A stretch of DNA of 45,665 bases from Agathobaculum desmolans ATCC 43058 (GTDB lineage Bacteria; Bacillota; Clostridia; Oscillospirales; Butyricicoccaceae): NCBI RefSeq assembly GCF_000701665.1, contig NZ_JNJN01000022.1, positions 1 to 45,665 on the forward strand, read 5' to 3'. A program made the position numbers and the translations under genes. Positions 34,077-43,900 of the stretch are shown in pieces. Below the pieces are notes generated by a model, which was given only the letters and a program-made list of their open reading frames with translations, made no database searches and had not been told where the DNA came from. How positions within the stretch are numbered: position 1 is the stretch's first letter; every line of letters starts with the position of its first letter.

Positions 34077-34105
34077 TTGCAAAACAGGCTGTGATAGGGT
34101 AGAAT
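34077..34105 (+). promoter_or_regulatory. Promoter of pyrH-frr
   Basis: TTGCAA (34077-34082) and TAGAAT (34100-34105) are 17 bp apart, about 37 bp before the pyrH start. Confidence 0.72.
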
Positions 34106-34141
34106 ATAAATCAGGAAAACGAAGCAAGAGGAGAGTGGCAT

Positions 34142-34867
34142 ATGGAAGCACATAAATATAAACGCGTGCTGATCAAAATCAGCGGAGAAGCGCTGGCGGG
34201 CGATAAGCATTTTGGCCTGAATTTTGATGTGATCGGTCCGGTATGTGATGTGATCAAAAAATGCAATGAGCAAGGCTGCGAGATCGGTGTGGTCGTAGGC
34301 GGCGGCAACTTCTGGCGCGGCGTCAAGGACGGCGGCGGAAAGATGGAGCGCACCCGCGCGGATCATATGGGGATGCTGGCGACTACGATCAATGCGTTGG
34401 CATTGGCTGATGCGCTCGAGCAGCGCGGCGTGCCGGTGCGTGTGCAGACCGCGATCGAAATGAACCGCATCGCCGAGCCGTACATTCGCCAGAAGGCGAC
34501 CCGGCATCTGGAAAAGGGCCGCGTTGTGATTTTTGGCTGCGGCACGGGCAATCCCTTCTTCTCGACCGATACGGCAGCGGTGCTGCGTGCAGCAGAGATC
34601 GGGGCGGAGGTCATCCTGCTGGCCAAGAATGTGGACGGTGTGTATGATTCCGACCCGGCGAAAAACCCGGATGCGAAAAAGTATGACAAGCTCTCTTATA
34701 TGGATGTGCTCAATCAGGGGCTGGGCGTAATGGATACGACGGCAACCTCGCTTTCCATGGACAACCATATCCCGATTCTGGTATTTGCGCTTTCCGACCC
34801 TGAAAATATTTACCGTGCGGTCAATGGGGAACAGATCGGCACGATTGTAGAGGAGGACAAAAAATGA
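34142..34867 (+). CDS. pyrH: UMP kinase
   Basis: A 241-residue bacterial UMP kinase of the amino-acid-kinase fold, which makes UDP from UMP and ATP. It shows [11 protein letters not shown] (about 8-18), [11 protein letters not shown] (about 50-60), the [15 protein letters not shown] region, and [14 protein letters not shown] (about 159-172). Length is standard. AGAGGAGAG precedes the ATG. The stop overlaps the frr start by 4 bp, the usual pyrH-frr pairing. Confidence 0.96.
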   Translation: MEAHKYKRVLIKISGEALAGDKHFGLNFDVIGPVCDVIKKCNEQGCEIGVVVGGGNFWRGVKDGGGKMERTRADHMGMLATTINALALADALEQRGVPVRVQTAIEMNRIAEPYIRQKATRHLEKGRVVIFGCGTGNPFFSTDTAAVLRAAEIGAEVILLAKNVDGVYDSDPAKNPDAKKYDKLSYMDVLNQGLGVMDTTATSLSMDNHIPILVFALSDPENIYRAVNGEQIGTIVEEDKK

Positions 34868-35418
34868 AGGCACAGCTCAATAGTTATGAAGAAAAGATGA
34901 AGAAAACGCTCGACGTACTGGCACGGGATCTGGCGGCGATCCGCGCAGGCCGCGCCAACCCCGCCGTGCTCGACCGGATCACGGTGGAGTACTACGGCGC
35001 GCCGACGCCGCTCAATCAGGTGGCGGCGATCTCCACGCCGGATCCGCGTTCGCTGGCGATCCAGCCGTGGGATGCTTCCGTGCTCAAGGCGATCGAAAAG
35101 GCGATCCAGACCTCGGATCTGGGCATCAACCCGCAGAATGACGGCAAGCAGATCCGTCTGAACTTTCCGCCGCTGACCGAAGAGCGCCGTAAGGAGCTGA
35201 TCAAGGGCGTATCCAAGATCGGCGAAGAATCCAAGGTCGCGCTGCGCAATATCCGCCGTGATGCGATTGATAAGTTCAAGGCGGCGCAGAAAAAGAGCGA
35301 GATGACCGAGGACGAGCTGCACGAAGGCGAAGACAAAATGCAGAAGCTGACCGATAAGTACGTCAAGGAAATCGACGGCATGGTTGCAAAGAAGTCGAAG
35401 GAGCTGGCAGAAGTATAA
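34864..35418 (+). CDS. frr: Ribosome recycling factor
   Basis: A 184-residue protein of standard length. RRF splits the post-termination ribosome together with EF-G. The conserved [19 protein letters not shown] (about 27-45), the PWD region after [15 protein letters not shown], and [15 protein letters not shown] near the C terminus identify it. It is coupled to pyrH through ATGA. A dense run of hairpins follows before uppS. Confidence 0.96.
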   Translation: MKAQLNSYEEKMKKTLDVLARDLAAIRAGRANPAVLDRITVEYYGAPTPLNQVAAISTPDPRSLAIQPWDASVLKAIEKAIQTSDLGINPQNDGKQIRLNFPPLTEERRKELIKGVSKIGEESKVALRNIRRDAIDKFKAAQKKSEMTEDELHEGEDKMQKLTDKYVKEIDGMVAKKSKELAEV

Positions 35419-35423
35419 ACACC

Positions 35424-35666
35424 TCTAAGGGGGACACCGTCCCCCCTTAGATACGAAAAAAGTTCCGAAGAAACTTTTTTCGATAACCCCCTCGCCCTTG
35501 CACGGCAAGGGCGGTTCGGGACACCTGTCCCGAAGCAGCGGGATAAAAGCCCGGCAGAGCTAGGCTTTTATGGAGGATTGGATCGCAGATGCTGCGGCAT
35601 CTGTGGATAAGGGAACAAGGTTTCCTGTTGAAGTAAAGATTTGGGGGGCGGCGGGTTCGCCGCCCC
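35424..35666. repeat. Hairpin array between frr and uppS
   Basis: Seven stems follow one another without coding potential. They are TCTAAGGGGGAC/GTCCCCCCTTAGA (35424-35451), CGAAAAAAGTT/AACTTTTTTCG (35454-35482), CGCCCTTGC/GCAAGGGCG (35493-35513) and TTCGGGACA/TGTCCCGAA (35515-35534). Then come ATAAAAGCC/GGCTTTTAT (35543-35571), CAGATGC/GCATCTG (35586-35603) and GGGGCGGCG/CGCCGCCCC followed by TTT (35645-35666). The last may terminate weakly. The second has the loop GTTCCGAAGAAAC, seen again before dxr. Confidence 0.7.
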
Positions 35667-35685
35667 TTTGCATGGGGGAAGCAGC

Positions 35686-36435
35686 GTGGGTCTGTTTACA
35701 AAGAAAAAGAAGAATACGCCGGCGGCAGACCGGCCGGTGCCGCGGCATATTGCGGTTATCATGGACGGCAACGGCCGCTGGGCGAAAAAGCGCGGTTTGC
35801 CGCGGCAGGCGGGGCATAAGGTGGGGGCGGAGACCTTCCGCACCATTGCCACGTACTGCAAGGATATCGGCGTGCAATATTTTACAGTGTATGCCTTTTC
35901 TACGGAAAACTGGAAGCGCCCGCAGGAGGAAGTGGATGCGCTGATGAATTTGTTCCGCGCTTACCTGAAGGAGGCGGCGGAAACCATGTTCCAGCGCGGC
36001 GTGGCTGTGCGGGTGCTGGGCGACCTGTCGCCGCTGCCGGCGGATATCCGCGCACAGATCCGCGAGGTGGATGAGATCGCCGACCGGCTCGGACCGGAGG
36101 CGGCGACCGCCAGCCTGTGCATCAATTACGGCGGACGGGACGAGATCAAGAATGCCGTCCGCGCAATCGCGGAGCAGGTCAAAAACGGTGCGCTCGCGCC
36201 AGAGGAGATCACAGAGGAAACGATCCGTGCAAATCTGTATACGGCGCATATGCCCGACCCTGATTTGATCATCCGTCCGTCGGGCGAGATCCGCACCTCG
36301 AATTTCCTGCTATGGCAGTCCGCCTATGCGGAATATTATTTTACCGATATTCTGTGGCCGGATTTTAAGCCGGCAGACATGGATGCAGCGATTGATGCAT
36401 TTTATAAAAGAAACCGCCGCTTTGGCGGCGTATGA
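35686..36435 (+). CDS. uppS: Isoprenyl transferase (undecaprenyl diphosphate synthase)
   Basis: A 249-residue cis-prenyltransferase that builds the C55 carrier lipid for peptidoglycan. The catalytic aspartate is D27 in IMDGNGRWAKKRG, followed by GHKVGAETFRT, AFSTENWKRP (about 82-91) and the closing RPSGEIRTSNFLLWQSAYAE region. The start is taken as GTG at 35686, six bases after GGGGGA; an open extension to 35641 would run through the hairpin at 35645-35666 and has no site. It overlaps an ATG of the cdsA frame by 4 bp. Confidence 0.93.
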   Translation: MGLFTKKKKNTPAADRPVPRHIAVIMDGNGRWAKKRGLPRQAGHKVGAETFRTIATYCKDIGVQYFTVYAFSTENWKRPQEEVDALMNLFRAYLKEAAETMFQRGVAVRVLGDLSPLPADIRAQIREVDEIADRLGPEAATASLCINYGGRDEIKNAVRAIAEQVKNGALAPEEITEETIRANLYTAHMPDPDLIIRPSGEIRTSNFLLWQSAYAEYYFTDILWPDFKPADMDAAIDAFYKRNRRFGGV

Positions 36436-36458
36436 TCCGGGAAGCGGGGAGTGACGAT

Positions 36459-37301
36459 ATGAAAGCAAGAGTTTTATTCGGTGTGGTAGGCTTTGCGGCG
36501 GTGCTGCTCGCGCTGTATGTGTTCCCGCCGATCGTGCTGGAGTTGGCGGTAGCCGCCCTGTGCGTGCTGGCCACATGGGAGGTGCTCGGCTCGACGCGGC
36601 TGGTGCATAACCGGCTGGAGCTGCTGCTGTGCGTGTTGGTCTCGCTTGGATTGGCGGTGGGGCATTTTGGTATCCTGCCGCTCGATCTGCAGGATGTGAT
36701 GCAGGGGCTGGTATTCGTGCTGCTGATCGGCTCGTTTGCGATTGAACTGAAATTCCACGACAGCATGAAGGTATCGCAGATCGCGTGGGGATTTTTCGGT
36801 GCGCTGGCCGTGCCGTACCTGATGCTCAGTCTGGTACGTATTTTCCAGATGAATTTTATGCCCATCCGCGATACCGAGCTGCATATCGGTCAGTTCCTTG
36901 TGCTGCTGCCGCTGCTGGCGGCATGGGGCGCGGATACCTGCGCACTGTTTGCCGGCATGCTGTTCGGCAAACACAAGCTGGCGCCTGTGGTCAGCCCGAA
37001 AAAAACGGTGGAAGGCGCGGTTGGCGGCGTGGTTGGCGGCGCGGTGCTGGTGCTGCTGGCGGCGGTGCTGATGAACGTTTTTCTGGATCTGGATATGCCG
37101 CTCTGGTCGGCAGCGGTACTCGGCGGCGCGGGCGCGATGATCGGCGAGATCGGCGACCTGTCCTTTTCCATTATCAAGCGGCAGACCGGCATTAAGGATT
37201 ACGGGCATATCTTCCCCGGTCATGGCGGGGTGCTCGACCGCTTTGACAGCGTGCTGTTTGTTGCGCCGTTTGCCGAGATTTTGTTCCGAATCGTCTGGTA
37301 A
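36459..37301 (+). CDS. cdsA: Phosphatidate cytidylyltransferase
   Basis: A 280-residue integral membrane enzyme of about eight helices that makes CDP-diacylglycerol from phosphatidate and CTP. The C-terminal signature is present: the segment starting SPKKTVEGAVGG (about 181-192), then GDLSFSIIKRQTGIKDYGHIFPGHGGVLDRFDS in outline (about 232-264), with the metal-binding aspartates. ATG 36459 lies after GGGGAG; an ATG at 36432, overlapping the uppS stop, is an alternative start that adds nine residues. Confidence 0.93.
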   Translation: MKARVLFGVVGFAAVLLALYVFPPIVLELAVAALCVLATWEVLGSTRLVHNRLELLLCVLVSLGLAVGHFGILPLDLQDVMQGLVFVLLIGSFAIELKFHDSMKVSQIAWGFFGALAVPYLMLSLVRIFQMNFMPIRDTELHIGQFLVLLPLLAAWGADTCALFAGMLFGKHKLAPVVSPKKTVEGAVGGVVGGAVLVLLAAVLMNVFLDLDMPLWSAAVLGGAGAMIGEIGDLSFSIIKRQTGIKDYGHIFPGHGGVLDRFDSVLFVAPFAEILFRIVW

Positions 37302-37333
37302 GTACAGGGGGTATCCCATACCTTCTGTATACA

Positions 37334-37360
37334 CCGGATGGTTCCGAAGCAACCATCCGG
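37334..37360. repeat. Hairpin with the shared GTTCCGAAGNAAC loop
   Basis: CCGGATGGTT and AACCATCCGG form a perfect 10-bp stem around CCGAAGC. The tip GTTCCGAAGCAAC (37341-37353) matches 12 of 13 bases of the tip at 35462-35474, while the lower stems differ fully. A second small stem, GCCCGG/CCGGGC, lies at 37367-37385. Confidence 0.65.
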
Positions 37361-37414
37361 CGATACGCCCGGACATTGCCCGGGCGATTGCGTGTTGGGA
37401 TGCAACGCGGAGCG

Positions 37415-37437
37415 CCGCATCTGCCTTGTAGGTGCGG
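37415..37437 (+). promoter_or_regulatory. Candidate antiterminator stem upstream of dxr
   Basis: CCGCATC (37415-37421) can pair with GGTGCGG (37431-37437) over seven positions including one wobble. This uses bases 37434-37437, the 5' arm of the terminator, so the two folds exclude each other. Confidence 0.4.
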
Positions 37438-37460
37438 TTTGCAGGCAAACCGCGTTTTTT
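37434..37460 (+). terminator. Rho-independent terminator or attenuator between cdsA and dxr
   Basis: GCGGTTTGC and GCAAACCGC form a perfect 9-bp stem around AG, followed by G and six T. It stands 53 bp before dxr, inside what looks like one long operon. A further stem, CCGCAAA/TTTGCGG, follows at 37464-37482. Confidence 0.85.
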
Positions 37461-37512
37461 ATGCCGCAAACGGTATTTGCGGTTAGGCAAAGAAGATACA
37501 AGAGGTATCGAT

Positions 37513-38646
37513 ATGAAAAAAATTGCAATTTTAGGATCGACCGGGTCGATCGGCACGCAGACTGTCGATATTTTACCCTCGATCGATGCGGAAGTCGTCG
37601 CATTGACGACGAATAAACGCATAGACTTATTGGAAGAACAGGCGCGGGCGCTGCACCCGAAAATGGTGTGTGCCTTTGATGAGGAGGCCGCGCGGACGCT
37701 GAAAATCAGGCTCGCGGATACCGATATCCGTGTGTTGGCCGGGATGGACGGTCTGACTGCCTGCGCCGCGGAGAGCGGCGCGGATATCGTGGTGACCGCT
37801 GTGGTCGGCATGGTCGGCCTGCTGCCGACCCTTGCCGCGATCGACGCCGGCAAGGATATTGCACTGGCGAACAAGGAAACGCTGGTCTGTGCGGGTGAGC
37901 TGGTCATGCGCGCAGCACGCGAAAAAGGCGTGAAAATTTTGCCGGTGGATTCCGAACATTCGGCAATTTTCCAGTGTGTGCAGGGCGCACAGGGCAACCG
38001 GCTGAGCAAGATTCTGCTTACCGCTTCAGGCGGGCCGTTTTTCGGCAAAACCGCGGCGGAAATGCGGGATGTGACGCGCGAGCAGGCGCTGGCGCACCCG
38101 AACTGGAACATGGGCGCCAAAATCACGATCGACTCGGCAACCATGATGAACAAGGGGCTGGAGCTGATCGAAGCGATGTGGCTGTACGATATGGAGCCGG
38201 AGGATATCGAGATCGTGATCCATCGGGAAAGCATCCTGCACTCCGCAGTGGAGTTTGAGGACGGTGCGGTGATCGCGCAGCTCGGCCTGCCGGATATGCG
38301 TCTGCCCATTCAGTATGCGCTGACCTGGCCGATGCGGGTGCCCTGCAAGGTGCCGCGTATGCATCTGTCCGAACTGGCGAAGCTGACATTTTTTGCCCCC
38401 GATGAGCAGGCATTTCCCGCGCTGCGCCTTGCCCGCCATGCGGCAAAGTTAAAGGGCGACCGCGGCGCGGTGCTCAACGGCGCGAACGAAGCGGCGGTCG
38501 GGCTGTTCCTTGCGGGTCGGATCGGCTTTACCGAAATTGCCGGGCGGGTGGCGCAGGCGCTGGACGAGATCCCGTACCATGCGTCCGCGTCGCTGGAGGA
38601 TGTGCTGGCGGCCGACCGCGCTGCGCGCGAAATCGTGCGTGCATAA
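37513..38646 (+). CDS. dxr: 1-deoxy-D-xylulose 5-phosphate reductoisomerase
   Basis: A 377-residue NADPH enzyme of the MEP pathway that converts DXP to MEP, the target of fosmidomycin. It begins KKIAILGSTGSIGTQTVDIL, the NADPH-binding loop, and shows LANKETLVCAGELV (about 117-130), PVDSEHSAIFQ (about 146-156), SGGPFF, the H-P-N-W-N-M-G segment and the metal-binding N-K-G-L-E-L-I-E-A. Length is slightly under average. AAGAGGT lies upstream of the ATG at 37513. The terminator just before it implies separate control of dxr-rseP-ispG. Confidence 0.95.
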   Translation: MKKIAILGSTGSIGTQTVDILPSIDAEVVALTTNKRIDLLEEQARALHPKMVCAFDEEAARTLKIRLADTDIRVLAGMDGLTACAAESGADIVVTAVVGMVGLLPTLAAIDAGKDIALANKETLVCAGELVMRAAREKGVKILPVDSEHSAIFQCVQGAQGNRLSKILLTASGGPFFGKTAAEMRDVTREQALAHPNWNMGAKITIDSATMMNKGLELIEAMWLYDMEPEDIEIVIHRESILHSAVEFEDGAVIAQLGLPDMRLPIQYALTWPMRVPCKVPRMHLSELAKLTFFAPDEQAFPALRLARHAAKLKGDRGAVLNGANEAAVGLFLAGRIGFTEIAGRVAQALDEIPYHASASLEDVLAADRAAREIVRA

Positions 38647-38679
38647 ACACATGTTGGATTGTTGGAGAGGAGAGGCGCT

Positions 38680-39711
38680 TTGCTGCAAATCATTTTAGCC
38701 GTTTTAGCCTTTGGTATGCTGGTAATCGTGCATGAATTCGGGCATTTTATCACCGCCAAACGCGGCGGGGTGCAGGTTAATGAATTCTGGATCGGCATGG
38801 GGCCAACGCTGCTCAAAAAGGAATATCACGGCACGCTGTACAGCCTGAAGCTGCTGCCTTTCGGCGGAGCCTGCGTGATGGAGGGCGAGGACAGCGAAAG
38901 CGAAAGTCAGCGGGCATTCGGCAAGGCGAGCCTGCCGCGCCGTATGCTGATTGTTGTGGCGGGCGCACTGATGAATTTTGCAGTCGGCTTTCTGATCATT
39001 TTGGCTGTGATGCAGCCGAATGGATTGAATGGCGGCTACGTTGTTTCCACTTTGGAGCAGGTGGATCCGCGCAGTTCTGCTGCCGGTGCGCAGGGCTTAC
39101 AGGCGGGGGACGAGATCCTGAAGGTGGATGGCTACCGCATCCTGCTCCGCAGTGATTTTGAGGTTGCGCTGGCACGCGGCACGGATACGAACTATGAGGT
39201 GGTGGTACGGCGCGATGGGAAGCGTCTGACGCTGCCTGATGTGCGGCTTGAACCGACGATTGAAGGGGAGAACGGCCGCAAAATGATCGGCCTGACCTTT
39301 GCCGAACAGCCGGGCGGCTTCGGGATGCGCCTGCGCATGGCAGCGTGCACGGCGGTGGACTATGCGCGCATGGTATGGTCCAGCCTTGGAATGTTGGTCA
39401 GCGGTCAGGTCGGCATCGACCAGCTCTCCGGGCCGGTTGGCGTGGCAGGCGTGATGGCAACAACCGCAAGCTACAGCATTACAGCGTTTTTGCAGTTGGT
39501 TGCGTTTATTTCCGTCAACCTCGGCGTGATGAACCTGCTGCCGCTGCCGGCGCTGGACGGCGGACGGCTGGTGTTCCTGCTGATCGAAGCGGTGCGCCGC
39601 AAGCCGGTACCGCCTAAGTATGAAGGCTATGTGCACGCGGTTGGCCTTATTCTGCTGCTTGCGCTGATGGTATATGTGACAGGGCAGGATATCCTGCGGC
39701 TGCTCCACTGA
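38680..39711 (+). CDS. rseP: Site-2 membrane metalloprotease RseP/RasP
   Basis: A 343-residue intramembrane zinc protease. The active-site motif is H18-E-F-G-H22 in the first helix, the PDZ domain spans about residues 115-205 (QAGDEILKVDGY), and the third zinc ligand lies in L292-D293-G-G. These enzymes cut anti-sigma factors and leftover signal peptides in the membrane. The start is inferred to be TTG at 38680, about six bases after AGAGGAGAGG; the upstream TTG at 38659 would place that site inside the gene. The dxr-rseP-ispG order is common in Firmicutes. Confidence 0.93.
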   Translation: MLQIILAVLAFGMLVIVHEFGHFITAKRGGVQVNEFWIGMGPTLLKKEYHGTLYSLKLLPFGGACVMEGEDSESESQRAFGKASLPRRMLIVVAGALMNFAVGFLIILAVMQPNGLNGGYVVSTLEQVDPRSSAAGAQGLQAGDEILKVDGYRILLRSDFEVALARGTDTNYEVVVRRDGKRLTLPDVRLEPTIEGENGRKMIGLTFAEQPGGFGMRLRMAACTAVDYARMVWSSLGMLVSGQVGIDQLSGPVGVAGVMATTASYSITAFLQLVAFISVNLGVMNLLPLPALDGGRLVFLLIEAVRRKPVPPKYEGYVHAVGLILLLALMVYVTGQDILRLLH

Positions 39712-39724
39712 AACCACGGTTTCA
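39709..39724. other. Palindrome at the end of rseP
   Basis: TGAAACC and GGTTTCA pair around AC and include the rseP stop codon. Two more stems in the rseP-ispG gap are TTTTCAGC/GCTGAAAA (39837-39854) and a short GGCGC/GCGCC stem near 39869. No T-run follows, so termination is not implied. Confidence 0.45.
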
Positions 39725-39896
39725 ATGGAAGGGGAATATGCCTGCCCTGCGGATCGGATATATTTCGCGGGAAGAAAGGTTTTAACAAAACTTTGCTTTC
39801 TGCCGGTAAAATAATTAGATACCCCCAACTTTTTATGTTTTCAGCAAGCTGAAAACGATTGAACAGGCGCTTTGCGCCGAAAAGTGAGGAAACACC

Positions 39897-40943
39897 ATGA
39901 AACAAACCAAACAGATCAAGATCCGCGACGTGCTGGTTGGCGGCGGCGCGCCGGTGGTGATCCAGTCCATGACCAATACGGATACGCGGGACGCGGCGGC
40001 GACTCTGGCGCAGATCCGTGCGCTGGCGGAGGCCGGCTGTGAGGTCGTGCGCTGCGCCGTGCCGGATGAACAGGCGGCGCAGACCCTGCGGGAGATCTGC
40101 GCACATTCCCCGCTGCCGGTGGTGGCGGATATACATTTTGATTACCGGCTCGCGCTGGAATCCATCGAGGCGGGCGTGGATAAGATTCGGCTGAACCCCG
40201 GCAATATCGGTGGGGAGGATCGTGTGCAGGCTGTGGTGCAGGCGGCGAAGGCACGGCGCATCCCCATCCGGATCGGGGTCAACTCGGGCTCGGTGGAAAA
40301 ATCCATCCTTGCGCAGTACGGCGGGCCGACGCCGGAGGCATTGGTCGCTTCCGCGCTGTATCACGCATCGCTGCTTGAGAAATTTGATTATACTGATATC
40401 TGTCTGTCGATGAAGTCCTCTTCCGTGCCGTATACCATGCAGGCGTATCTGCTGGCAAGCGAAAAGACCGGCTATCCGCTGCATCTCGGCGTGACCGAGG
40501 CAGGCACAGAGTACATGGGCACGGTCAAGTCGGCTGCGGGGATCGGCGGCCTGCTGGCACTGGGCGTGGGGGACACCATCCGCGTGTCGCTGACCGATGA
40601 TCCGGTGAAGGAGATCTATGCCGCCAAGGCGATCCTCAAGGCTGTCGGCCGGGCGGAGGATGGGATCAACGTCGTCTCCTGCCCGACCTGCGGACGTACC
40701 CGGATCGACCTGATCGCCATTGCCAAGGAAGTGGAGCAGCGCTGCCTGAACATCCGCGGCAAAAAACTTAAGGTTGCCGTGATGGGCTGTGCGGTCAACG
40801 GCCCCGGAGAGGCGCGCGAGGCCGATCTCGGCATTGCGGGCGGCGAGGGCGAAGGCCTTGTGTTCCGCAAGGGCGAGATCCTGAAAAAAGTGCCGCAGGA
40901 GCAGCTGGTAGATGCGCTGATGGAAGAGATCGAGCGTTTTTAA
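39897..40943 (+). CDS. ispG: 4-hydroxy-3-methylbut-2-en-1-yl diphosphate synthase
   Basis: A 348-residue iron-sulfur enzyme of the MEP pathway (GcpE) that reduces the cyclic diphosphate MEcPP to HMBPP. The TIM-barrel part has VVIQSMTNTDTRD (about 20-32) and ADIHFDYRLAL (about 77-87). The three cluster cysteines are C262 and C265 in CPTCGRTRID and C298 in MGCAVNGPGEAREAD. Length fits the short bacterial type. A GTGAGGAAAC site precedes the ATG. It is followed by polC after 12 bp. Confidence 0.96.
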   Translation: MKQTKQIKIRDVLVGGGAPVVIQSMTNTDTRDAAATLAQIRALAEAGCEVVRCAVPDEQAAQTLREICAHSPLPVVADIHFDYRLALESIEAGVDKIRLNPGNIGGEDRVQAVVQAAKARRIPIRIGVNSGSVEKSILAQYGGPTPEALVASALYHASLLEKFDYTDICLSMKSSSVPYTMQAYLLASEKTGYPLHLGVTEAGTEYMGTVKSAAGIGGLLALGVGDTIRVSLTDDPVKEIYAAKAILKAVGRAEDGINVVSCPTCGRTRIDLIAIAKEVEQRCLNIRGKKLKVAVMGCAVNGPGEAREADLGIAGGEGEGLVFRKGEILKKVPQEQLVDALMEEIERF

Positions 40944-40955
40944 GGAGCGAATACT

Positions 40956-43900
40956 TTGGCTGGAAAGCTTATTGATATATGTGGAAACTGCAAATGCGTA
41001 TCAGAAGAACAGCACCTTGCCGCGGGCGAGGTGCGTTCTCTCGCATTTGGGGATAATAACACCGTAATGGTGGTTGAGCTGGCGCTGGAAGAGGTGGTCA
41101 GCCGCAAGGCGATTGCCAAAGCGGAAAAGCAGATCGCCAAGCAGTACGGGCTGGAACGGGTGTGCATTGAGCCGCGCTATGCCATGCCGGACGGACTGAC
41201 CGGCGCCTATATCCGCTCGCTGTATGACGATATGGCGTACCGGATGCCGTCGGCACGCGGCCTGCTCGATTGCAGCAACTGGGAATATGCGGACGGCGCT
41301 TTGCAGATTCCAATGGATGAAGTGAGCGAAAAGCATTTTGCCAATGCGCTGCGCCATCTGGAAGCGCGGATCCGGCGCGAGACCGAGCTGCACTGTCCGG
41401 TGCATGCGGTGCGGGCAGCGGCGGAGGAGGTTGCGCCGCCCATCGATGAAACGGCGCGTGAGGAAATTTTGCAGCAGGCAGTGGCGGAGGCGGCTGCCGC
41501 AGCGCCGGCGGAACCCAAGCCCAAAAAGCCGCGTCCCGCGCCGCGGCAGGAGCACAGCGGCTACCAGCGTCCGCGCGCGGAAAAGGTGCGTGAGGACGAT
41601 CTGATCTTCGGCAAGCTGATGCAGGACCCCATCGTTTCGGTCAACGAAGCGATCGCCGCGTATGATATGGTCACGGTGCAGGGCGAAGTGTTCTTTACCG
41701 AGAATAAGGATATTCACAGCAAAAAGACCGGCAAGGACTATGTGAAGATCGCCTTTGACATGACCGACCGCACGAATTCGGTGCGGGTATCCAAGTTTCT
41801 TGCGGCGGATAAGGCGGGCGATACCGCATCGCACATCAAAAACGGCCTGTACTGCACGGTGCAGGGACGCATGGTGTATGATTCCTATGCAAAGGAAATG
41901 GTGCTCGAGCCGACCGGTATCGTCAAAGCGAAAAAGCCCGTCCGGCAGGACAAGGCCGAGGGCATGAAGCGGGTGGAGCTGCATCTGCACACCAATATGA
42001 GCGCGATGGACGGCATGACATCGACCGCGGCGCTGCTCTGCCGTGCAGCGCAGTGGGGCCACCGCGCCATGGCCATCACCGATCACGGTGTGGCGCAGGC
42101 GTTCCCGGAAGCGCTGCATGCGCAGGAGGGTAAGCAGAAGAGTATCATCGGGGATATGAAGATCATCTACGGCATTGAAGCGTACTATGTCAACGATGCG
42201 GACAGCCTTTCGGTGGTGCGCGGGCCGTCGGACGAGCCGCTTAGCGGCACGTTTATCGTGTTCGATTTGGAAACCACCGGCCTCAACCCCGCAAGTGAGG
42301 AAATCACCGAAATCGCCGCCTGCCGCGTGACCGGCGGCGTGATTCAGGACTCTTTTCAAACGTATGTCAATCCGCACAAGCCGATCCCCGAGGAGATCAC
42401 CAAGCTGACCGGCATTTCGGATGAAACGGTTGCGGATGCGCCGGAACTATCCGAGGCAGTACCGCAGTTCCTTGCGTGGGCGGGCGAGGGACAGTATCCG
42501 CTTGTGGCGCACAATGCAGGCTTCGATATGGGCTTTTTGCGCACGGCATGCAAGCGGCTCGGGATCGAGCGGGTGTTCACCGCGATCGATACGCTGGAAA
42601 TGTCCCGCCTGATGCTGCCGCATTTGCACAAGTTCAAGCTGAACATTCTGGCGAAGGAGCTGGCGGTCGGCCCGTTTGAGCATCACCGTGCCAGTGAGGA
42701 TGCTGCGGTGCTGGGACGCATTTTCGTAAAGCTTCTGGCGCGGCTGCGGGAGGAAATGCACGCGGTGACCACGGCGGATATCAATCCCGTGCTGGCCGCC
42801 ACGACCGACCGGAAAAATAAACTGAAAAATCTGCCGCGCTATCATTTTATCATTCTGGTGAAAAATCAGACTGGTCTGCGCAATCTGTACCAGCTGATTT
42901 CCAAGAGCTTTCTGGAGTATTACAACAAGCGGCCGATCATGCCGCGCTCGGAGCTGATCCGCCACCGTGAGGGGCTGATTTTCGGCTCGGCATGCGAGGC
43001 GGGCGAGGTGTTTCGCGCGCTGACTGCAAACGCCGAGTGGGACGAGCTGAAGCGTCTGGCTTCATTTTATGATTATCTGGAGATCCAGCCGACCGGCAAT
43101 AACCAGTTTATGATCGCCAAAGGCATGGCGCGGGACGAGGAGCAGCTGCGCGACTGGAACCGCGCGATCCTGCGGCTGGCGGATGAGTTGGGCAAGCCCT
43201 GCTGCGCGACCGGCGACGTACATTTCCTTGAACCCGAGGATGAGGCGTTCCGCCGCATCTTGATGGCAGGGCAGGGCTTTGGCGATGCGGATAATCAGGC
43301 GCCGCTGTACTTCAAATCGACCGATGAAATGCTGCGGGAATTTTCCTATCTGGGCGAGGACCGCGCGTATGAAGTGGTGGTTAAGAACACCAATCAGATC
43401 GCAGATCTGTGCGAGCAGATCCGTCCCGTGCCGCGGGAGAACTATCCGCCGCATATTGACGGCTGTGAGGATGATCTGCGCAATATGTGTTATGAAAAGG
43501 CGAAGCGGATCTATGGTGACCCGCTGCCCGAGCTGGTGCAGGCGCGGCTCGACCGTGAGCTGAACTCCATCATCGGCAACGGCTATGCGGTGATGTACAT
43601 TATTGCGCAGAAGCTGGTGACCAAGAGCCTGCAGGACGGCTATCTGGTCGGTTCGCGTGGTTCGGTTGGTTCGTCGCTGGCGGCGTTTATGTCGGATATC
43701 ACCGAGGTAAATTCACTGGCGCCGCACTACCTGTGTCCGGATGATAAATACATTGAGTGGCATGAAGAATACTCCTGCGGCGTGGATCTGCCGGACAAAA
43801 CCTGTCCGAACTGCGGCAAGCCCCTGACCAAGCAGGGCTTCAATATTCCGTTTGAGACATTTCTCGGCTTTGAGGGCGATAAGGTGCCCGATATCGACTT

